From Symsagittifera roscoffensis (Eukaryota; Xenacoelomorpha; Acoela; Convolutidae): a stretch of 64,000 nt of DNA. The position numbers were made by a program, and so were the translations under genes. Location: assembly GCF_963678635.1 (NCBI RefSeq), contig NC_087068.1, forward strand, positions 29,638,318-29,702,317, given 5' to 3'. Below are positions 56,041 to 64,000 of the stretch, piece by piece; within the stretch, counting starts at the first letter, position 1; the number at the start of each line of letters is the position of its first letter. Under the pieces are notes generated by a model that worked only from the letters and a program-made list of their open reading frames with translations, was not told the origin of the DNA and did not search any database.

Positions 56041-57039
56041 GCTATCAGAAAATAGCCGAATGCATCGGTTTGAAAAAAAACAATCAAATTAAAAAATGAG
56101 ATTTGAGATGAAAGAATTTTTGCGGTTATAAATACTAAAATAACTTTGAAATTAGTGCTGAAAAAATTTAAACTATGGTAGTTGGAGATCAGCTTTTGAG
56201 CAAATGATTTCTTTCTAGTTGCAACTTAGAAAGGCTTTAAATTTGATAACAAAACTCGAATACATCAGAGCTTTCTTTATGGATATCGAAATTAGGTAGA
56301 GAAAAAGTTCTACGCCGTAGACCTTAAGTGATTTGAACGGAACTATGCAAACCTACAAAAGTGTAATTAAGTTTCAAAATCCACAAAAACGGTTTTAAAA
56401 CCACAACAATGGTTCCATTTTCTTAAGAAATATTTCCATTTTAATTAGTCACCTTTGGCTCTACTTTTTTGTCAAAGTCTATGCAAAAAAATGGACCCGA
56501 ATAGTATCATTTTTGAAGCTGAAAAACTCGCACAAACTTTTATGACTAAATTTAGTTGCACCTCAGCAAAAACTAAACCATTGATCATTTTCTTTAAACC
56601 AAACCCCAAATGCAAAGATGGTAATTTCAATTTTAGGTTTTAACAGTGTTTTGGTTTTGAATTTGAAATATTAATTTTGATTTTGAGATATTAAAAAAAC
56701 TTTTAGTTATTCAAAACTGCAGCTGTTGTTTTTCATGGAAATGAGTACAATAAGAAAAGTGTAATTGGGCAAAATCATTCTTTGAACATAAAATTAGACA
56801 AACGTTTTGTACAGGTTTTTAATTTTCTTTTTTGACAAAGATATTAAATTGCGAACATTATCCGTTCTAATTTATCTTTCGAAATATTAGTTTTATTTCC
56901 GTTTTTATAATTTTTCTTACCAATCTTAAAGTTTCAGGAAAACCGTTTTAATTTCAAGGCATAAATTTTAGCAACTGAAAAATCTGACGAGAAATTTTCG
57001 TAAATCTGTTTAATACTCACAATTTTCGAACTTCTGTGT
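56041..57039. other. AT-rich flank without recognisable gene
   Basis: Nothing identifiable on either strand. Confidence 0.5.
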
Positions 57040-57120
57040 ATTGAGATTTTTTAGTATAGCAGGCTTAGTATAGCAGACTTAGTATATTTTTTTAGCATAC
57101 CAGACTTAGTATAGCTTAGC
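57040..57120. repeat. Short tandem repeat (AGCAGACTTAGTAT)
   Basis: Four imperfect copies of CTTAGTATAGCAGA within 80 bp. Confidence 0.7.
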
Positions 57121-58270
57121 GCGTTAAATTTAGTAAAAAAGTACAAAAAAGTACGAAAAAAACGTAAATTTAAAAGACATAGTTAAAAAGCATAGCCCGT
57201 TCGTTACAACCAAAGTAAATTTCTACCACTAAGTGAGTTATTTCAATTTTAGCAGTGTCCACTTAAAGTAGTGAATTGAATTTCAAAAAACAAACAGTAA
57301 TTGTTTCACATAATTTGTGGGTTGACAAAATCATCACAAAACATAGTCGCCCAGTGTAATTGTTTATTTCAAAATTTTGCGAGTTTGAGTTTCGTTTGTA
57401 GCAACCCCGCAATTTGACTTCTGAGGTAATTTTGCTGTCGATTCACTGTTTTTCAAGCCCATTGTCATTTAGGTGAACCACATCGTTAGGTATATCATTG
57501 GCATCCGAATGGTTCAAACAAGAAACTGTGATATTGCTATGTGGATCTTTCAACTCAGTTTCAATTTTAACCAAATGTGTACTGAAGACGTCAATTGCAG
57601 GGTTATTAGACTCTCGGCATAAAAAAATTCCTTTTAACTCAAAGAGTTTTTTCCAAACAACACTATGATGCTTGAATTTTTGATTAGAGCCAACGCGGGT
57701 TTAATTCAACAGCTCTATAGCTGCCTCAGCGGTCATTTAGACCTTTAGCAAATCTATTGTGTTTAACCTTGGTTATAAGGACGATCAGCTTTTACAGCAG
57801 GATTTTGAATGTTTCTTAGGAATGGAAGTTAATTCAACTGCATTTTTTGACAAAAAAAAAACGAGTCACTTTTTGAGCTCGCGTTGAATGTTGTAAAAAA
57901 ATAATTTTCTTTTGGATCAATTTTATAAATTTTAACTTTCGATTTTGCACTGATTTGCGCTGAAAATGATGAAAAAACGTCTTTGCATTGAAAATGATGA
58001 AAAAATAACTATCTGAAATAAAAATTGATGCAATGTATTGCCGCATAGAAGGACTTTTGATACATCTTAGTGATCTATAAAATCGAAAAACTAACTTTGC
58101 CATTTCCGAAGAGTTGCGGAAAATTAAGGTTTGGGACTTCCATTTTCTTGAAGTTTTTAGCTCATCATGATAACCTCTATCAAGATCGGCAACCCTAAAT
58201 CGCGCAATTTGCTATGGTTAAAAAAGCGTCTAATCAAACTAAGTTTAAGTTTCCAACATGCCGCATACAA
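57121..58270. other. AT-rich flank without recognisable gene
   Basis: A duplicated GAAAATGATGAAAAA word near 57962-58005; otherwise nothing identifiable. Confidence 0.45.
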
Positions 58271-58415
58271 GTTTAAAGTAAGAAACTTTGCACTGATGTA
58301 AAGAAACTTTGCACTCGATGGAAGCAAGAACTTTAATTAAAGCAAGAAACTTTGCACTGGTTTAAAGAAACTTTGCAGTCGATTAAAGCAAGAAATTTTG
58401 CACTCGATTGCTTTT
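58271..58415. repeat. Minisatellite (AAGAAACTTTGCACTCG)
   Basis: Five imperfect copies of a unit built on AAAGCAAGAAACTTTGCACT, 24-36 bp apart. Confidence 0.8.
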
Positions 58416-58554
58416 AAAGAAACCGGCGACGTAAAAAATCAATGATTTTTTATCCAAATGGTAAATATGATGAATCAAGGCCCTGAAGCAAAAATGATTC
58501 ATGTGAAATCGTTCATGGCAAAAATGGAAATATCTTAGTATTTAGCCTTATAAC

Positions 58555-61500
58555 AACACAAGAATGCTCGTATACCAGGGCAAAACTCTGAATGTTCCGA
58601 CTGCCTACTAATTGGTCTCGAACAACAAGTTTTTGCTGATATTATCAAATATTAAAACTTTGATTTTGAGTCGAATATGGAAATAATACGACCAACTAGC
58701 TAGCCTTAATTCAATTTGTAATGTTTTTATGCCGCGGGATAACACAGCACCCACATCCAAGTTTAGCTTTAAATAACCGAATATAACGGAATACTAGGAT
58801 GATCATTGGTCAATTAAAATTAATCATTATTACCAAAATTAGGTACTTGAAGGATTTATAACGATTAAAGTTGTGAAACTTTCCAAGGGAGTATAATTTT
58901 TTTTAAATCCATCATAATTAATCATAGAAAAGTTTTTCATAGAGAAAAATCTTAAGTCCCATTCAGTGGCGTGCGCAGAAACTTTTCTAGTGGAGGGCAG
59001 TTTTTCCGGTCGAAAATTTTGTGGATCTTTTTTTGGTCGACCAATAGGTTTTCCCAATTCTTCGAAAATTTTATAGGGGTCCTATTTTTCAAGAAACAGG
59101 CCAAAAAAGGCGTTTGTAAGCACTTTTTAAGCTCTGTCTCAAAATTAATCAAATTAGCGCCAAAGGCGCCGTTAGGAAATTTTGAGGTTAGTTAGCAAAA
59201 GATGTGTGTCGTAAAATTATACCAGGGGTCCCTTTGGAAAAATTTGGCAACCAGATGTGAGGGGGGTCGCCCCGCTTCTCCCCTCGGCAAGCTACTGATT
59301 CGATTCTACCAAATATAATCGATTATAATATCTGATTTTATCAAAAGTTGGCACATTTGAAGTATATTATAATTATATCCTATGTGTTATTATTTTTCTA
59401 TCAATACCGATGTCGCTAAAAGTGAGATGTCAAATCACGCTTTAGTTCATCTGAAAACAAAAACTTACCACGAAAGAAAAGTATCATAAAGATCCCCTCA
59501 TGTAAGTGAACGGTTCTCGCGGTAGTTGAAAATTAACTCTTCCAAATTTATCATGATATTGAAAAAATGTGCGAATTTTTGTTAGTTAAAAAAACTTGAA
59601 ATGTGTGCCAAAAAGAAGAAATGAAACAACATTAAAATTTAAATTGATTTCAAAACTGCTAAAACAATTTTCCAAGTTTTCAGCTAAACCAAGATCTTAA
59701 AAAAGGATAAAATATAAGCACTTTATATGCAAGGTGGAAGAGAAAGGGTCAAAAAAAAGTTTTAGAATCAAGTATAATCAATTAAAAAGGACTTTTTTTC
59801 ACAACAAATAAATTAGAAATTATTATAAATTTTCCAATGATGAACGATTATAATTGTATCGAAAACAAAGATATAATATTTGGTGTTCTGTTTTGCTATT
59901 TTCGACAAATCGGAACTGAGCAGCAATTTGTTACCAGCAGCAAAATATTTCTTAACCACATAGCAGTACTATGATAACCTTGTGAGTAGACAGCTCAGTA
60001 ATATCACAAAGAGTGTATCAGCCGATCGAAGTTTAAAAAGTTGTTCATGGACAAAATTTATAACGTAACAAGACTGCTCGTATCAGGGCGACAACTTGAA
60101 TGCTCTGACTGCCCTTTAGCGTCTATAAAGTAAAGTAGTGTTCGATTTTTAAAAATTGATATTTGAAAAGCAAAATACAAAAAATAATATTTTAGGTGCA
60201 AAATGATAAATTTGGCATATTGTAACGTTTTAACTAGAACAGATAGCGAGCCTCTGTTCAATTTGATACAACTACTAAGCCAGATTAAAAAGTCGCTCAC
60301 GCAATATTAGCACCAAATACATTGCTCGCTCATTATCCAATTTGGCCAAGTTTATTAATTCTTATGGAAAAAAAATCACAAAATGGCAAAAAATGATCCA
60401 ATTTCGGCCAAATTGTTGAATTCTTACAAAAACATGATCATAAATTGGCAAAAAAGGATCACAGGTAAACCGGTTTTTTAAATTGAATTGAAAAAATCAA
60501 TGGTTCTTAGATGAGATACAAAAACATGTTAAAAACAACTAGTTAAAAAAGAAAAAACGAAATTCTTTTGAACAAAAAACACCTAAGCACAAGGGTTCCG
60601 TTAATTTCTTCGAAAGTTGAAACTTTGATAGGCATATTAAATAAGCAGAACATTCATGCAGAACAAATCGGGGTGGGCCTGGTCACTCTTCCAGTGGCAG
60701 TCATAGTTCGGTCCATGCAGTTACAGATTGGGTTGGGGCTGATAAATTTTTCACTATCACTAACTTTCGGTTATTCAGATATACATTTATTATTTCTCTT
60801 CTATTCTTGCACTCAGAATTTTTTCTTTTTCGTTATTTCTTAATCAATCGGAACTGAGTATTGCAATTTAAAAATGAGCCAAATTTAAAAATCGGAACTG
60901 AGTATTGCAATCGTCTAATTACTGGCGAGTATGAATCCGCGGCTGTAAATTTTCACTTTGTAATTTACGCAAGATTTGGGGAAGAAATTTTAAAAAAAAT
61001 CTAAGTTTTCTATTTTTCCCCCACATTTATTAAAAATTTCAAAGTTTTTAATAGCTGTTAGAAGGCATTCAAAACAATCAAGGATTCGCCCTGAAGCGAG
61101 CAGTCTTGTTTCTTTATAAATCCATAATCCATCATCTTTTAAATTGGTGTTTACCTCGGTATATCAAGTGAAATTTTCCGACTGATTTTTTGTTCGTGTT
61201 AGGATTAAACACAGCTTGTTTCAACAAATTAGTTTTAAATGAAATTAAAGCTCCGTGTCAATGTTGATTTCAGCGTGGCGTATCACAAATACAGCAGAAC
61301 TGAGGATCACATCGCAAATTTTGAATTCATTGTTCCGACTTTCGATACGAAAGTAACGGAATATTTGTGCTCGGGGTGGGTTTTTTTTTCTTCAGACAAA
61401 TTTCGACTTTTTAACTAGCCATTTTTGACGGAATTTTTTTATATCATTCAAAAGGTATTGTTGTCCTGGGCTTAAATTTGAAAAGATATTTCACCTGTGA

Positions 61501-61870
61501 TCATTTTTTGTAAAATTATGAGGGTTTAAATTTTGCTATTTTGGCCATTTTGACCAATTTGGGACAATTAACGCGCGATATAATTCTCTCTATTAACGCG
61601 TAAGCGGAGATTTAATCCGTCTAACAAACCGTTCCAAATTGGTTGAAAGAAGCTTATTTGCCATAATTGATTTGTTACTAGGAGCGAAATCTATTCTTTT
61701 GTACTTTATATGGCGTGTGGGGGGATGATTTTCATAAAAAATTTCAAATTAAAAAAAAAATTTTAGTTTTATTTTATTTCATTTAATTTTTTAAATGTTA
61801 TTACTGCTGCTCCATAAACCTTAAAGGCAGTCGGAACATTCAAGGCTTCGCCCTGATACGAACAGTCTCG
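58555..61870. repeat. Nested inverted-repeat cluster
   Basis: Four copies of a roughly 45-bp sequence built on ACAAGACTGCTCGTATCAGG: forward at 58555-58612 and 60063-60115, reverse at 61065-61112 and 61826-61873. The inner pair bounds about 1.04 kb and the outer pair about 3.3 kb, as in nested non-autonomous DNA transposons. There is no transposase ORF inside. Confidence 0.6.
58968..59175 (-). repeat. Dispersed repeat with GCGCC hairpin, copy 2
   Basis: Reverse-strand partner of 32062-32240. Its outer end reads CAGTGGCGTGCGCAGAAAC, a common type of DNA-transposon end. Confidence 0.55.
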
Positions 61871-61873
61871 TTA

Positions 61874-64000
61874 ATGTTCCGATTTAATTTCTTATGTCAA
61901 TTGAATCACATTGAAACAGTTTCATTGCATATAATTGATAAGTTAATGAAGATCAGGAGTCTTCCGGTGACTATGGCTGCGAATGAGAACCCTTCATTAC
62001 TTTTCTTTCGTTCAGTAATATTCTCTTTTTTGTCCCTTTTTCCCAATCAATGTTTGCAGCCACTTCATTCAATTTGGTCATATGGTAAATATATATATAT
62101 GTATTTTAAAAAATTTTACCACGATGATTTTTGTGAGATATTAGATATGATTATGTTTTTTCATAACGAATGTTTTTTTATGCAGATTTTTTTTGATGCA
62201 GTTTTTTTAAATCCAGTTTGTACATTGTAGCTTATGCCCGTCCGATCACTAGACTGTAATGGATGTGTTTTTTGATGAAATGGACTTATAGCCAAAATGA
62301 AAAACTTTCCTATTTTCTTGACATTTAAGGCAATATAACTGAAGCAATGATTAGCACTCAACAAAAAAGATATCCATAAGATTCTTTTATTTCAAACAAC
62401 TACTGCTCAAGAGTAGCAACGACTGGTTTGACCTTCAGAAGCAAATACAAACAATTTTTACTGATTACATTTTTTAATTGTTGACCTTTCAACATACAGT
62501 CTCATAATTGATACAAATTATGAAGAAAACTGTCAAGCGAAGCGATTATTTACAGAAAAAAAAGTACGGTATATTTATGTTTTTTCAATTAACACGCCAG
62601 CAAGTTAAAATGTGGACTCAAATTCTGAATGTAGACGTGTCTTAAATAATTTTTTCAATAAACGTGAACAATTGGAATTATTGATGAGTTAACATATTGA
62701 TAGCGCATCCAGGCTATAGCCGGTAGATCCAAATCGACCGACCCAAATTTTGTTTCCAGCTTTATTAAAGTGACAAGTTCAAAGTCATAGCAAGAGAAAA
62801 CACATACAAATAAAAAGAGAACAATCGAATAATGAAATTTGCACGAAACGTTGAACACAACATTTAAAAATGCGATGCATACTAATCAAAATAACCAAAA
62901 TGATTTGGTCTTTATTTTAACCCACTGAAATAACTGAATAAAGCATATTTTAGGTTTGTAAGAGGTTTGTAAGATGCGGCTTAAGATCATTTACCCAAAT
63001 TAGAATACCGCTCAAAAAAAAAATTTTTCAGCATTTTGACCACTGCTTGACAGAATGATTCGCAGTCAAAAATTTAATTACTTTCAGCTGCTTCAACAAA
63101 CTTTGCCCAACTTTCAATTTATACGAGAAACTTGTATTTTGATTATTTTGTTTTACTAAAAAGTTGGCATGTTTGTTTTTCATTTTTTTTAAGCTTCAGA
63201 GCTTTTTTTGATTGCTCATTTTTTGAGACTTTATGATACATCTTTTGAGCTTTGCAAAATTATAAAATTATGTTTGCACAAATTAAAACTCAAAAAAATT
63301 TTATCAAATTTTCAGTATAGGATTTTTGAGTCTAGTGCTAATCATTTTTCAAATAGCATAATATTTTGAATCTAAACTTTGTATCTAATGAGTTTAAGTG
63401 GATTCTGCAACAATATCGCTCTCTTTGATCTTTTGTTTATTTTGATTGTTCAGACAGAACATGGCAGGTCTTAAGTCTTATCTCAGGATTCCACAGACAT
63501 ACTTAGACAAGCAGTGGGTGTATATTAAAAACAGTTTGGCCTTGTAATGAAAAGTTGCAGCGTTTTTTTGATCAAATAATTTATTGTGTTTTTATCTGTT
63601 CTCCGAAGTTTTGGCGCATGGAAGTTATTACTTGTAATGTTACTTGGGTTAGTGCATGGAAGTTAAAACAAAATAATGGTCAAAACACAAATTTACCAAT
63701 TGTGACGCAGTTTCAGTTCCGACCAGAAAGGGGAAAGGAATTTTGTATGGGTTAATCCTAGTTTTTTTATATATAGTTTTGGTTCGCTGTGTCACCCGGT
63801 CGGATTGGCAATGTACTATATAAATACATATATATTGTTAAGCTCACTGTGTTGAGCTGGTCAATTGACCTTGAAGGTAAAACTATCAAAGAGTTTAGTT
63901 TATACCGTTAGAACCTGAATAAAGAGTTTACGAACCAGTTGACTGATTTATGCTATCAGCCTTACTAACGTTTAGCTCGCCAATCCGTTCGGATTCAATG
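61874..64000. other. AT-rich flank without recognisable gene
   Basis: No gene found. At 63826-63925 a TATATAAATA and an AATAAAG about 90 bp apart could mark a small LTR running off the window. Confidence 0.4.

Noticed and set aside
60568-60843. 91-codon hydrophobic ORF
   Set aside because: It lies inside the inverted-repeat cluster, is T-rich with no recognisable domain, and is likely a chance ORF.
1-64000. CRISPR arrays, operons or bacterial features
   Set aside because: The window is a eukaryotic locus with introns and retroelements; no regularly spaced repeats of CRISPR type were seen.

Overview
This window comes from a metazoan genome, most likely an invertebrate. The main evidence is a 16-exon gene with the complete Eph-receptor domain order: ephrin-binding domain, Cys-rich region, two fibronectin type III domains, transmembrane helix, kinase fold and SAM domain. 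It sits in AT-rich, repeat-filled DNA with GT-AG introns of up to about 6 kb. I cannot assign the phylum.

Bases 1-18459 are the 3' part of a giant LTR retrotransposon of Ty3/gypsy type; its 5' end lies outside the window. Its first ORF (open from base 1 to 7776) encodes gag with two zinc knuckles, protease, reverse transcriptase, RNase H, a long low-complexity linker and integrase. It ends in what looks like a macro domain. A 430-bp spacer with two near-perfect hairpins leads to a second intact ORF of about 2,955 codons (8207-17074). That ORF carries one SGNH/GDSL hydrolase domain with all catalytic blocks and a second, degenerate one. A polypurine tract and an LTR of about 1.35 kb (17111-18459) close the element.

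Bases 18931-22763 hold a non-LTR (CR1/jockey-like) retrotransposon with a PHD-finger ORF1. Its ORF2 has lost most of the endonuclease. Two identical 225-bp repeats bracket it. From 22.8 to 28.4 kb there is no intact gene: a hAT-type MITE, a decayed reverse-transcriptase ORF and a diverged tandem repeat lie there.

Bases 28437-52951 are the Eph-like receptor, which I assembled exon by exon into a 1,139-residue reading frame with compatible phases throughout. Its kinase fold lacks the catalytic Asp of HRD, the Asp of DFG and the usual regulatory tyrosines, so it is predicted to be a pseudokinase receptor. Its introns carry small inverted-repeat elements, a tRNA-derived SINE-like sequence, homopolymer C/G tracts and several dispersed repeat families.

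Bases 52952-64000 are AT-rich flank with polyadenylation signals, more copies of the same dispersed repeats, a nested set of inverted repeats (58.5-61.9 kb) and no gene that I can support.
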